A program made the position numbers and the translations under genes. From NCBI RefSeq assembly GCF_033439725.1, contig NW_026944390.1, forward strand, positions 2,418,001 through 2,482,000: 64,000 nucleotides of DNA, given 5' to 3'. The stretch is from Neurospora tetraspora. Lineage: Eukaryota > Ascomycota > Sordariomycetes > Sordariales > Sordariaceae. How positions within the stretch are numbered: position 1 is the first letter of the stretch; each line of letters begins with the position of its first letter. Positions 1-11,926 of this stretch are shown piece by piece. The notes below the pieces were generated by a model that saw nothing but the letters and a program-made list of their open reading frames with translations, had not been told where the DNA came from and searched no databases.

Positions 1-1020
1 TTAATTAAAAATCCTTATACCTTCACCTTTATTCTAATAAATAACGAAGAATTTACATTTTATAATAGTGTAGCCTCTTTTAATAAAATCCGGGAATATT
101 AGGTCGTAATCGGCTCTATAATATACGCCGCTATAATTACCCAGCCTAATATTACCTTCGCTGCTAACCGATTAACTTATTATAATTATAATCCTTATCC
201 TTAGTATTATAAGGCTACTAATAAAATTTTATATTACCTTTAATATTATTTTAATCTCTCCTTCTATTATAATAAATTAACGAAATTCAAGATCGCTTTA
301 AATATATTATACGCTAATAATTCTCTAAATTAAAAGAATTCGTATAAATTTATAATTAAACTCTTTAATAATTTAGTTTATTAGGGTATAATTAAATAAA
401 ACACGGTATTTACTATAATAATAGAAGTAGAATTATTGTTGATTTTAAACGCTATTAAGGAAATTATTGCTATTATACGTTTATATAAGGAAATTAATAT
501 TCCCCTCGATAAGGATATACCTGTAATCGGTTATAATAATATATAACCGATCCATATATTAATTATTAAAGTGACGAAACTAATAACTAAATTAAAGTAT
601 ATCGATATTTATCGTTACTAATTAAAGTAAGAAACTATAGAGGAAAGAATTAAAATTAAATATTTAGAAAGGAACAAGATATTAGCTGATAGATTAATAA
701 AGGTTCTAGGATAATTACATTACGAGAAATTCTGGGAATTAATAGGAATAACGAATATACTAGCTCGTAAGGAGATAAGGATAGATAAGGAAATTCCGGA
801 TAATATTTTAAAAAATATTTACAATTTGGCTAAAGAAATTGACGTACTAGAAGAGAAACTCTATAAATAGCTTCACTTTTGCCTTATTTAGAAAGTCTAT
901 AAGTAAGGGGGTATATCAAATTCAAGGGTAGGTTTAGCTATACTATATAGAGGTTAGCGCTCCAACCACCTAATATTACCTAATTTCTAAGCATATCTAG
1001 GTTACCCTAACACCCCCCAT
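1..1020 (+). mobile_element. Ty1/copia retrotransposon fossil (3' end, RIP-like decay)
   Basis: The first kilobase is extremely rich in A, T and TA dinucleotides, unlike the rest of the window, and no long reading frame survives. Scattered similarity in the plus-strand reading recalls the reverse transcriptase end and RNase H region of Ty1/copia elements, followed near 903-912 by a purine tract that could be the polypurine tract and then by a probable 3' LTR remnant. The right edge near 1020 is only approximate. The element is heavily broken, with many breaks, and its composition fits repeat-induced point mutation, known in Sordariales. It runs off the left edge of the window. It looks old. 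Family assignment is moderately sure; the RIP reading is inference from composition. Confidence 0.7.
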
Positions 1021-3809
1021 ACCTTCTAAGCGAGTCAATCACACACACTCTTCAATCAATCAATTCTGCACCGTCACATCTAATAACACCAACCACGCCA
1101 ACATTGTCCCCGCTTCTTGCGCAACCTGCCCCAATGAAAGCAATCACGACATCACCAAATATTGACGAAGCCAGCAGTAAAAATCGCAGTCGTGGGCTGC
1201 GTAAGACCTAAAATCGCCCTTAAAAAAAAACCGCCGCGTCCAACAATGCCCTCCAGGTTATTCGCTATCAGTCGCTTCTTCGTCTCCTCTTGGCAGGGGA
1301 ATTGCAGGCTTGCGGTTGCGAGTCCTCCCTTGAATGCTAAGATGAAGAGAATGTTTGACCGGTGACGATGGAATTGAGGCTCCAATTTCCGCCACTACAC
1401 ACAAAGGAAGTCTTCGTTTTGGTGGACCTCATGATGGGAAAAGGCGGGATGAAGGGAGAGAAGGCTGCGCGGTGTGGCTGCCTCGCTACCTTTCAAGACT
1501 CTTCCACAATCTCACATCAGCAAGTGCAAGCAGGTACCGATCACCACGGGATCACTCTTTCCACGACCACATTCCACTTTGCGGTCGATTGTGGTGAGCG
1601 GTAGATGCCTGTTATGGGAAGGTGCCGTCGTATTTGCTGCACACTCCTGCAGATGGAAATTGGCAGCAACGAACTCCCACCACAAAGGTTCCTTCCTCCC
1701 GTATCGTATTCACACTTTCCCGGTCTCGTCTTTCGGAGCGATGCATCAACAAGTGCAACCTCCATCATCATGAAATCTCGATGGCGGCTAATCATGATTC
1801 CATCTCGTTTCGGCACTCTAGACCATTCACACGGCTATCGTGATCGGCAGCGATGTGATGCCAGGTCCAGTCCAATCCCCCAAACACCATGAGACGATGG
1901 ATGGTGATGGCGACAGAGAGACGATGCACCAAATGCAGAGATGCTGCCAATAGCTCACTTTGTTCTCGCGCATCTGTCCAACCGATGGAAGCAAACCTTG
2001 TGGCCACTCCCGCCATCCTGTCTCATGGTTCTGGAATCCGGATCGCCTCGACCGTATTGCCGGGTCACTATGTTTGTTTGCTCTCTCAGCAGGTACGCCA
2101 CTACGTAGGTGAGTACATTCTAGGGATTGCCTCCCTCCCGGTGGTATCATCTATTCCGTCCGGTCCACGGCAGAACTCGATGTTGCGCCAAGTGGGAATA
2201 CGGTCACTTGTCACGGCCACCAACGCTCGTTATGCATCTGATGTTGGACAGATCGTCATTCTTGCCCCCATTTTACTGGGACAGTATGCAATGGACAAGA
2301 CAAAGAGAAACTCCAACAACTCCAACAAAAAAAAAAAAAAAAAAACATGTTGCGATGTTCTCGTATCCGTTGGCTGCTTCAACTCTCAAAGATGGGACGG
2401 ACAACGAACAGAAGCCAGTTCCTCCACCTACCATTGCAATGAGAATGCTTGGCGGTGCCTTAGCGGATCCTCTGTCTTCGTTAGGGTCTCCTCTAGTTGC
2501 TCCTAGGGCTATTATGGTGCCCGATGCTGATGCCTACCATTCCATGCTATTACCTGACAAGGGGTCAAAACCACCTTTTTTCGACATTGACATGGGCGCG
2601 GACACTTTGAACCCGCTTCATTCAATCGCACTCCAAATGTGAAGGCAAAAAGCGTCGAAGGAAACTTTGAGCATAGGCATCGAAAAGGAAGCGAAACTTT
2701 AACGGTCGTTTTGGTTAAAATGACCCTATTCTGAGTTGGAGACTTTGGCCTGTGGTTGCACTCTGTGAGGACCAAATCTGCACTCTGTGACTACCGTTTT
2801 CGCCTATTGACTTCGCAGTGCGCGTCCGGGTATGCAGACCTGATCCTGATCCACCCCAGCAACCCTACACTCTCGTCAATCGCCGGTGACAAGGCTGAGG
2901 CCATCCTTAAAAGGGTCTTAAAAGAAGACGGGAACCGCCCACCCTCCCTTTTCCTGGTGAGAATAAACATGGGTGGCTTGCTGGTTGGGGTGGCACCATC
3001 TGTTGGAACCTTGACTTACACCCAGACTTTGCCTGGGCCTGTCTTACAGACCTTCCAAGACTAGCACTCGCTCCTCGGCCCCCTACCAATAAGAGGCTCC
3101 TCATTGCACAAGGCGTGCTAGGGTGCTAGATTTCGTGCAAAACTCAGCACCACCCAACCTTTACCTCGCCACAACTCTTCTCGAGGTCGCTGACTGGCAG
3201 GTTGCGAGGAGCATCAGGAGCAAACAGTGAGCAACACTGGCCGTTACTTACCTTGTGCCTCTGCAAATATCCATCTCTTTTGTCATCGTCACGGCTGTAC
3301 CGACACCCTTCGACGTGCTCCCAGAGTCATTCCTCGCTCTAGACTCACCCACTAGACATTTGTGGCAGAAATCCATCTTTCTCAATCTAACACACCCTCA
3401 TCATTCGGTGGCCTGTTAACTCGTGGCTGCTCTTCGGTTTTGCCACAGCTTTCGAGTACCACTCAATTGGTTGCCGTTGTGCGGGGTTTGGGATCTAGGT
3501 TCTGGTAAGCTCACTTGTTACTTTTATATGGCGGTATCCGATATTGGGCATGTCAAGACAGCTTTTATCGACGTACGGTTTCCTTTGGCACTTTCTTCTC
3601 TGTCTTGAGTTACGTGGTGGACATGGGCTATTTTCCATTGCGCTAATCCGATCGATAGAACACTATTGCGTCCACGTGCGATATTCTGAACTGGTGCCTC
3701 ACCCAGATGGCTTCTTGGTGACGCCCATTACCGTCTCGTCGCGTTCTGGTGCCTTTCCGAATCAGTGCGCTGCTTTCAACCTTGCTTGATTATTTTCATT
3801 GAAATCAAC
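1021..3809. other. intergenic, no supported gene
   Basis: Between the retroelement relic and the kelch gene I see no open frame with family similarity or convincing coding character. The longest frames overlap on both strands and one reads through an A17-18 tract near 2328-2345, which argues against coding. The last several hundred bases are presumably promoter and 5' leader of the kelch gene. Confidence 0.5.
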
Positions 3810-6765
3810 ATGGTCTTGAAAAACCTGGCCGTATTGGCCGTCGCCCCTTACCTCGTGTCTGTCCAGGCTCAATCATTCTGGGATAAGGAGCAGGTTAACA
3901 CCACGCTTTGTTACTGGGAAGAACTGAGAGGTTAGTCTTCCTGACTATCACTTTCCAAAAGTCGTCACTAATCATCATCTAGCCGCTATCATTCGAGACA
4001 CTATCTATCTAGATGGCGGGAGGTCGTGGTGGATTCCCGGGTTAGCTGATGGGTCACCCGGCGCCATAGAAGACGATGGCAAGATAATTCCAAGGCCCAT
4101 GAAAGTATACAAATACTAACAATATCTCAGAAAATCCTTATGGACGTATCTTCACGTTAAATCTTGGTACTCCATTCAGTGAAAAGGATAACATCACAGA
4201 CAAGTTTACGATCATATCGAAGGCACCCGCCGACGGTGGCGTAAACAACATCGATCCAAACTACTACGACGGAGCCTTATTAGCGAATGATGCCCAATGG
4301 TTCGCTTACGGAGGGTTGTACTTGAAAAGCGACGCATTCGACACAGAGCCTCCGGGAAACCAAGTACTGGGTTACAGAAAGTATCAATATGGGCTGGAGA
4401 AGGGGGAGTTCACCACCGGCTTTGTGAAGGCCAGCTTGAAAAATGTCAGTCGCTATATCGCATACGGCGCCGCTGCAAGCGCCCCTTCTGAGAACAAAGC
4501 TTGGTACTTCTCCGGAATGCAGTCTCCATCGAGAGGCCCTGTTCTTGGAGTCTCATCTGGCGATGACGACCAAGCTACCGAAGTAGCCAAAACGTTGATA
4601 ACTTTGGACATGACGGAACAACTAGAGGAGACTTGGAAGAACGATACACTCCCTTCCAAAATCCCTGGTCGAGCGGGCGCTGAACTGGTCTGGGTCCCAG
4701 TCGGTAGCAAAGGTATCCTGGTTGCCCTTGGAGGTCTTGTTTTTCCTCAGTGGGCCAACTCTACCAAGTTCTCGGGAAATGATACAGCAAGCGTCAGTCT
4801 TTCTTCTCCATTCAGTTGTCTACCCTTCAGTGCTGACTATCCAAAAACAGAAGGCGGAAAGCCCGGAGTTTATGTCTACGATTGATATCTACGACGTCGC
4901 CGCTGGAGAATGGTACAGACAGCCCACCGTCGGTGGTCCTGGTCAGCTCGGTCGAGGTTGTGCCGTTGTATCGCCTGCTCAAGACTTCTCAAGTTTCAAT
5001 ATCTACTACTACGGCGGCCAGCCGGGATTAACGCCGTTTGAGGACTTCAGCGACGACGTTTGGGTTCTCTCATTGCCATCCTTCACCTGGACAAAAGTGG
5101 CATCTGGCACGGCCGACAGGGGTCGGGCTGGACACAAATGCTTCATGCCTTACCCAGATCAGATGTTGGTCATTGGCGGTTACAGAAGTTACCCCCAATC
5201 TGGACCTCCGCAATGTCTAGATCAATTCATTCGTGTCTTGAACCTGACAACCGGGACATGGTTAACCAGCTACGACCCGGCCAAGTATTCCATAACTTAC
5301 GGTGTCCCCGAATCCGTCCAGAAGAAGATCGGAGGTTCCGCTATAGGTGGTGCAACGGCACGCGCGCCGAGCGGTGGCTGGGCCACAGCAGACCTTGGAA
5401 AGGTCTTTGAGACCAAGTATCTGACCAAGATCGCGACGTATTACCCCTACGCATCTGAGGCGCCAGTTAACAACACAAACCCAGGGGCGCCTCCGTCCGA
5501 TAAGAATGACAAGAAAAAGGGAGGCGGCGTACCATCATGGCTTCCTCCTGTGCTAGGGGTTGTGCTTGGACTGATGTTCCTGACTATAATTGCTGTCTTA
5601 ATCCTCCTTTGGAGACGACGAAGGCTATTGAAGGCTGGCACTAGTGTAGCCGAGACCGAAGACACCAACGGCTACCGAATCATGTCATGGATGCGCGGTC
5701 AACAGCAACACGCCACCGAGAAGGCTCCTACCGTCACGACCTCGGATGAAATCAGCACTGTTCCTAACAGCCCTAGCCCTATGCGAGATATCGATAGCAC
5801 AGGATCAGCTATGCCGCCGCCTTCGATTGCCGAAGCTATGGACACACAAATCACGCCGCCGCCGGCTCCGGTAGAGTTGATGGGTAAGAATAATCCCCCA
5901 TGACCATCAAACATGCCTGCTTACTCCTGTTTACACAGATACCTCGCCTCGTGCCGAGCTCCACGACACTGGCTTAAGCCACATTGATGTCCTAAACCGC
6001 CATTCGAGCTTCGGTAGAAATAATGGTGCCGGTAATGGCTCGCTGAGCAATCCTTCATACTACACTGGCGGAACACATCAGATCGATCACGCAAGCAACT
6101 TTTCACGATCCACGGGTGTCGCCTCTTCTCTCCCCCCGCACATGCAGGGCGTCGATGGTGCCCCAACCAACTTCCGTCCCGACTCAAAACTGATGGGCAG
6201 CGTTCCATCCGGGGCCCCGTCCTCTAACAGAGACATTCCCTCGCCCATGGTCTCGCCAACCACCACAGCCACCCGCGGCTTTGCCCTCTCGGACGTCTCT
6301 AATGTCAGCGAGCGTGATAAGGCACACCTCCGACAGATCAGCGACGCAACCGTGAGCTCCATGACCTCGGGACAAACCTACAACAACAACGGACAGCACC
6401 CGTCCAACGTCAACAGCAACCACCGCTTCAGCAACGGCCCTTCCCCCACCTCCGTCCCGGAGGAACATGTCATCAACCACCAGGGAGGACTGCAGGCGCC
6501 CGACCACATCCCTATCCCCCAGTCCGCAACATCCGCTATGGGCGGTACGCTGCCGCTGGGATCGCCGCAGCCGGTTTCACCGCCTACGTCAGGGTTGGCG
6601 GAGGGAAGCGAGGATTATTTGAGCTTTAGGCCACAGCCACCGCCGACGGCGGGGCTTGGCCCGGGGGCCGCTGGAGGTGCTGGGGCGACGAGTAGTCCGA
6701 GACGGAGCATGTTTACGGAGAGTAGGGAGGATATGAATGGGACTGGTCCGGGTGATGGGAGGTAA
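3810..6765 (+). CDS. secreted kelch-repeat single-pass membrane protein
   Basis: Five exons: 3810-3930, 3983-4078, 4131-4792, 4851-5883, 5939-6765; 912 residues. The start is chosen because it begins a typical signal peptide (MVLKNLAVLAVAPYLVSVQA). The extracellular part holds kelch-type blades, for example GRGCAVV, YYYGGQPG, VWVLSLPSFTW and MLVIGGY, with several N-glycosylation sequons. A transmembrane helix follows at about residues 520-545 (WLPPVLGVVLGLMFLTIIAV then IL) with a basic stop-transfer RRRR, and then a 360-residue Ser/Pro-rich cytoplasmic tail. Fungal proteins of this layout are often annotated as cell-wall anchored kelch proteins; ligand and role are not known to me. Odd feature: intron 2 (4079-4130, 52 nt) must start with GC rather than GT to keep the frame. 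Intron phases and the join were checked by eye and give a single open frame. Confidence 0.85.
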
Positions 6766-8893
6766 TTAGGCTCCGGATATGTGATGGTGGAGGAAGGTGT
6801 GGGAAGGCTTGTTTTGGAATGGGAAATTGACGGGTTAGATGAGATGCGATCCATGGGACCGGCCATGGGTGTGTGCTGGGTGTCGTCTTTTTCCTTTCGT
6901 CTGGTGTCTGGTGGGTTCCAGTCATTGGTTTCCGGCCTAGTCATGTTCAATGTCCATGTCGGTGATGGGATTCGATGCTCGGACTGAGCTGGTACATACC
7001 TTGTGACTAATGAACTTTGCTATCATTTGTTTTGCAGCATTGATGCACTGAATATCATGAGCATATTCTAGTGAACTAGATCCTCTCGGTCCGGCCAGTT
7101 TTAGGTTCATCAGTCAGCCCATTGTCATGGAATCCAAGTCCGACTGACCTTGGGCAGAGAACCAAATTGGTCGTGGCGACGGGTGGTTGGCCATAGGGAC
7201 CTGAAAGCCGCTGAAACGCCGCTACAAAAGTCCACTGCAATGGTCTGCCAGGGTACTGAAATTCAGGGCCGTGCCACCCGGACTACAGAAGCCCACCGTA
7301 ACGGGTGATGTATGCGCGCCCGGGCCTGAGAAGGGCGGGGTTATCTTTTCACCCTTGGTTTACCAACAAAAAAGGTGTACAGGAATAAAAAACAAGACCA
7401 TTATAGTGGATTGCATGCATTTTAAATTCTGTTGTCATAATCCGGACGGTCACAAAAGTATGGTTGGGTGCCCAAAATGATGAGTGTCCGAGGTGAGTTT
7501 TGGCCCCTCCCCGAAGTCTGCTTCGCGCCTGCCCCAGCTGCTTGACTCGGGCCAGAGTGTCCGGTACCATAACCAAACCTGGACCTGCCAACTATCCCCA
7601 CAAAATGTGCATTTGTGTTTTTTTTTTCTGTGGGAGAAAAAATGCTTCAAGACCCTTGAAGGTTGGAAGGAATCAGGAAAAGTGCAAGTTTCTGGAAAGA
7701 GCGAGCATTTAGTATCTCATGCCGCGGCGTGTGTTATGTGTTATCACGAACTTTGACCACACGCCCTTTGAACAAAAAAGATGCACAAGCTGCAAGATGT
7801 TGAACCGCCTAGAGTCGCAGCCAAATGACGGACCCGGAGTGGCGGGAGTGCTTGCATAGATGCACATATCTAGAAATGGAAGGCCAGATGGTGAGGAATT
7901 AGACGCACATACATAATGTTTCCGATCATTGTGGCAACGCTTTCTGTTGGTTCCGGGAAACAACTGTCCGGTTACTGCGATGCAGTCTGTAGAGCCTATG
8001 TCCGCTTAAGTGGTTGCTTATTTCCTGCAAGGCACCTCTACCTACTTGAACATGCAAGTTTATTTGTATCTGCTACCTACGCTCCGCGGTTCAGCTTGGA
8101 AGAGCGGGTGTCGAGGAGAAGTGGTGATAGTAACCTAGCGAACGAACAAGTGTCTGATTGAATTTGATATCAAGTGTCAACAGGAGAAGTAAATCTGGTT
8201 ATTTTTGATAGTTTTTTTTTTTTTTTTTTTTTTTTTTGCGTAGATCACTGATTCGGGTGCAACGATCTTGTTGGAAGCGGTCCGAGGAAAGACAAGAGGC
8301 ATGTGTGAACCGGCGGAACAAAAGAACAAAATGATCAGGTTACGGGATAAACTGGTTTGGAAATCACGGATTAATCACAGGTAGATGTACATGCCTTCAG
8401 ACTTCACTTCTTTCTTACTCCTTCCCGGCGCATGTAATAATTGCAGCCGGGGCTGATGGCTTTATGAGACGCCTGGCGGGAGAGTCAGTGACGCACCTTT
8501 TCCAGGTTGTGGTAATTATGCAGCACGTGTTGGTGGTGAAACGTATCAACCTGAAGAGGAAGTAAAAAGACCAAGAAAAATAAAAGAAAGGAAAAAAGAA
8601 ACCGAAAAATGACGTGGGTCGAGCCGGTAAGGTGACGGTCTTCGTAGCTGCACTTTGGTCGTTCCCACATTGTGCCCCGACAGTGCTGTTTGTGGGATTT
8701 TGCCTGTTTCTCCGCTAACACCGACTGGTGCAATCCCCGCCTGAAAGTGAACACAAAAGCGGTGAAAGTTGTTAGAGGGCCATCTAGGTCACACCTTGGC
8801 TTTCCGGGGTTTCCCCTTTTGGTGACCCGCCGACTGACTGGAAGATGTTCTAGCACGGACCACACCGACTCTCGATACTGCATCGCATGTACA
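6766..8893. other. intergenic, no supported gene
   Basis: This is 3' flank of the kelch gene followed by non-coding sequence. I see only small overlapping open frames and a long T tract at about 8209-8237. Nothing here has recognisable similarity. Confidence 0.5.
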
Positions 8894-9145
8894 TACCGTA
8901 GAAACTCGGTCAATTGGCAAAAAGCTAATGGCTGAAAAACCTGGATATCAGACAGGGTGCTGGCAGATCTGTAATGCTCAAGTCCGAGCCTGTGCATTGA
9001 AACGCAAGCAAGATAGTCGTGGGCAATATTGTAGAGCTTTCATTAACAGGCCGGGCATACGTACAGACGTATACTGCTTCCTGTGCTTACTGTCGGGCGC
9101 TCAAAGAGGGATAGCTTTTTGCCAATTGACCGAGTTTCTACGGTA
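8894..9145. mobile_element. probable Tc1/mariner-type MITE with 34-bp terminal inverted repeats
   Basis: The segments 8894-8927 and 9112-9145 are perfect 34-bp reverse complements of each other, separated by 184 bp. Each outer end is a TA; read as a TA target-site duplication, the inverted repeats proper start with CCGTAGAAACTCGG. A short non-coding element with long terminal inverted repeats and TA duplication is the hallmark of MITEs mobilised by Tc1/mariner transposases. No transposase is encoded inside. The perfect match between the arms suggests recent insertion. A third, weak copy of the repeat end may lie at 9375-9409. An alternative is a hairpin with a function of its own. The inverted repeat is certain; the MITE reading is inference. 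Confidence 0.65.
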
Positions 9146-10147
9146 CCTTCATACCTATCGCCCGACTGACCACCAAGGGCCGCATTCGTCAAGTTCCCCA
9201 AACTTGTTGCAAAGGCAGTGTAAGTCAAAAAGGCTACATACAGCCGAGTTGCACAGATGCACGGAGTTTATTCCAACTCCTGACGCGCTGCACCTTTTTC
9301 TGACAGAACCCTTCTTGTTGTCTCGAGTTTTCAAGCACATTTCCATCCTCTGGCGGTCTTCCACAACTGATAGTTGGCTTTTAACATATATCTCAGAGTT
9401 TCTGCGATATAGGCGTACGTAAATGGCTATACTGCTGATGATTATTTAGAAAAAAACGAACAGACTGGTCTGAAGGGCTAAAATCGACAGAGGAGAGCGC
9501 TGGTGGCATGGTATTGTCAGTGTCCTGGACCGCGGTGATGGGTAGAATGGTGGTGGATGGGATTGTCAATGTAGGGCACGACCCTCTCTACAGTTTCTGT
9601 ATGCTTCTTGGTTGAGAGCTCCTTGTTGTGTCTCCGAAGATTACACGAGCTGTCCGCATGTTTCGGAGGCATATATGCCCGCCATATGTGTATATCGGAG
9701 GGGAGCCCCATTCCGCCACCCTTCGCTTGAATTTTTATTGCTACGGGCATGAAGTACGTGCAGGAGCGTCGTCATGGCAACTTGGTTTATTTCATATCTT
9801 GCTGTCTCCCAAGTCTATATATGTCCGGCTTCTCGCTGGTTCATTTATTCTTCTCCTGCTCTCATGTGCTTGTCCATCCCATCTTTGCCTCGTTCAACAT
9901 AAAGACCAGCCAGCCCCTCCGCTGCTTTAGTTTAAAACCAGCCACCTCCTCTCGGCCTTCCTCAAAAGTTACACACCCATTATCTCGCCACTGCCAACTG
10001 GCCGACAACATCTCCAACTTCCGATAACCCGCAAATCCAAGTCGAACATCTATTCAATTGCCTCCAACCTTGACTCGGATCCTCCATTCGCTCCTTCTCC
10101 CGCCCTGAACCCATTTCTACGAGTTACACTACCATCGAACCACTACC
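9146..10147. other. intergenic and promoter of the OTU-like gene
   Basis: I see no gene here. A TATA-like motif (CTATATATG, 9815-9823) lies 325 bp before the start codon of the next gene, followed by a pyrimidine-rich stretch typical of fungal promoters and leaders. Confidence 0.45.
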
Positions 10148-11593
10148 ATGTCTTACTTTACCGGCGGAAAGCACGTTGACGTCTCGGAGTCGGGTGCGAG
10201 TGGTTTTGGGGCGGGCCAGAAGCTACGTCTCAAAAAGCATTTTACCCTTAAAGATCTCCAACTGAGCACGGCGACCAAAGCAGCCGCTGAAAGTTTCCTT
10301 GCCGACTTCCCCAACGGCGAGTTTTACTCCACGGAGACTGACTCGGGGGGAAACAACCTGTGCGGCCTCTATGCTATTAAAAATAGCATGTTGGATATTG
10401 CGAGACAGAACCCCCAGATGCGCCTCCTGCCTGTGCCCACAATTCCCGGGCTTTGGAAAGCGTTCCAGGTTTATGTCATCCCGCATCTCAAACAACAGTA
10501 TCAGGAAATGGGCCTCCCGGACCTCGAAATCCCCACCAACAACTTCTCTGGGGATGTACTGAGGCTCATCTTCAAAGCGTGGGCGATGGGTTTCGAGGGC
10601 CTGCTCAGAAACCACTGGGGAGGAGTGGACCTGGGCCTTGTTGCCCCCGTTAAGATGGACGCCAAAAACCCGGAACTGCAGCCTCTACGCCCCCAAATAG
10701 AGTTTTCCGGGCCGACCCCGTCGGGACTCCCCATCCTCTGTCCCTATATTCTCAACAGGGGCTTGCGGCACTGGGAAGGGATCGCTCACGTCCCGCGGAA
10801 GAGTCAGAAACAATCGTTGCCGCGGTTTGATCACCAGCCGCTAGAGATGGGGCCATCGATTCACCCTCTTCCTGAGGGTCAGTCGGCACTCTCCGGTTGG
10901 GGCCAGCTACAGCAGTACGCCGGGCAGCCTCAACTTGACTTTGGCCCGGATTACACGATCGGCTTGAATTATGAGCTCGATCACCCCTCTGGAGAATCTT
11001 ACCAGCCACTCCTTTCCCCCTTTTCCGAGCCGTTGTACAAACCATACCAGCCGTTACTGTCTTACACCCCGGAGCTGCAGGTGGAAAGTCTGCGCGGAGG
11101 GTGCCCATTGCTGGACATACAAAGTGGGATGTATGCCACGCCCGAACCTTCGCCTCCTTCTACCTGCAAATTGTTGGACTTGGGGGGAGGTCAAGACTTT
11201 GGGCTTCCTCAAAGCTGGATGACATCACCCTCTTCAATTCCATGTCCTTTTCAGCCGAATCCCTATCTACAGGGACCTCCAACTTCCTACCTCTTTCCTG
11301 GGCAGGTACCTATCGAGGAACCTGGATGGACCTTCTCCCCCTCGCCATCTGCATCGACCCCTTGTAACCAACCGATGTCTCAAATGGAGCAGCAGGCGTG
11401 GAGGCAACTGGAACGTATCATGACTGGCCTCCAGGGGCAACTACAAGGGGGCGGTCAAGTCCCCATTTCCCATGTGCAGCCGCCGATACCCCGAGCGGCC
11501 CCGAAGCGGCGCATGCTGTCTGAGGTTGAGGGCAATAAAGGTCAAGAAGGGGAGAGGCCAGCGAAAGAAGAGGAGGAGGAAGTAGAAGGGTGA
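10148..11593 (+). CDS. OTU-like cysteine protease candidate
   Basis: Single exon, 481 residues. In the N-terminal half, TDSGGNNLCGLYAIKNSM (Asp65, Cys72) resembles the catalytic D-G-N-C-L block of OTU deubiquitinases, and RHWEGIA (His208) has the spacing and aromatic neighbour of the catalytic His block. The region between is about 135 residues, compatible with an OTU fold. The C-terminal 260 residues are Pro/Gln/Gly-rich and probably disordered, ending in a basic PKRR stretch that could be a nuclear signal and a Glu-rich tail. If active it would cleave ubiquitin-like conjugates. The fold assignment rests on two short motifs only, so the function is a proposal. The start is the first ATG after a long pyrimidine-rich leader. 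No neighbour suggests a pathway. Confidence 0.6.
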   Translation: MSYFTGGKHVDVSESGASGFGAGQKLRLKKHFTLKDLQLSTATKAAAESFLADFPNGEFYSTETDSGGNNLCGLYAIKNSMLDIARQNPQMRLLPVPTIPGLWKAFQVYVIPHLKQQYQEMGLPDLEIPTNNFSGDVLRLIFKAWAMGFEGLLRNHWGGVDLGLVAPVKMDAKNPELQPLRPQIEFSGPTPSGLPILCPYILNRGLRHWEGIAHVPRKSQKQSLPRFDHQPLEMGPSIHPLPEGQSALSGWGQLQQYAGQPQLDFGPDYTIGLNYELDHPSGESYQPLLSPFSEPLYKPYQPLLSYTPELQVESLRGGCPLLDIQSGMYATPEPSPPSTCKLLDLGGGQDFGLPQSWMTSPSSIPCPFQPNPYLQGPPTSYLFPGQVPIEEPGWTFSPSPSASTPCNQPMSQMEQQAWRQLERIMTGLQGQLQGGGQVPISHVQPPIPRAAPKRRMLSEVEGNKGQEGERPAKEEEEEVEG

Positions 11594-11870
11594 AAACGAT
11601 ATCGTTGGGAGTCCATGCCCCGGGCTGCCCTTCACTGGGCTCCTCAAATACCGGCACTCCCTTCCGGGGTATTTAGGCTACCCTCGCTGGTTTCCGTTCC
11701 TCCTCTTCCGTGTGACAACTACAGAATCACAGCCCTTTTTCTGTCATCTCCTTTTCACATCGGCCAGATATGGACTTGGGCGTTGCAGGGCTGAGGAAAG
11801 GGTGGATTGTGTTAGCATCTGCACTGGATTAGCATTTTCATTGGGTTGGAATTTCCACTGGGTTTTGTTC

Positions 11871-11926
11871 GCATCATCGGGTTGGCATCATCGGGTTCGC
11901 ATCATCGGGTTGACATCATCGGGTTC
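11871..11926. repeat. 14-bp tandem repeat, four copies
   Basis: Four consecutive 14-bp units of the form GCATCATCGGGTTS, the fourth starting with A instead of G, lie just downstream of the OTU-like gene. More degenerate versions extend to both sides (for example GCATCTGCTTGGGT after it). Simple minisatellite with no evident function. Confidence 0.85.

Noticed and set aside
1889-2642. 205- and 171-codon overlapping plus-strand frames
   Set aside because: Both cross an A17-18 tract, overlap each other in different frames, and show no similarity or domain pattern.
11871-11926. CRISPR-like direct repeats
   Set aside because: The 14-bp units are contiguous without spacers and the genome is eukaryotic; this is a minisatellite.
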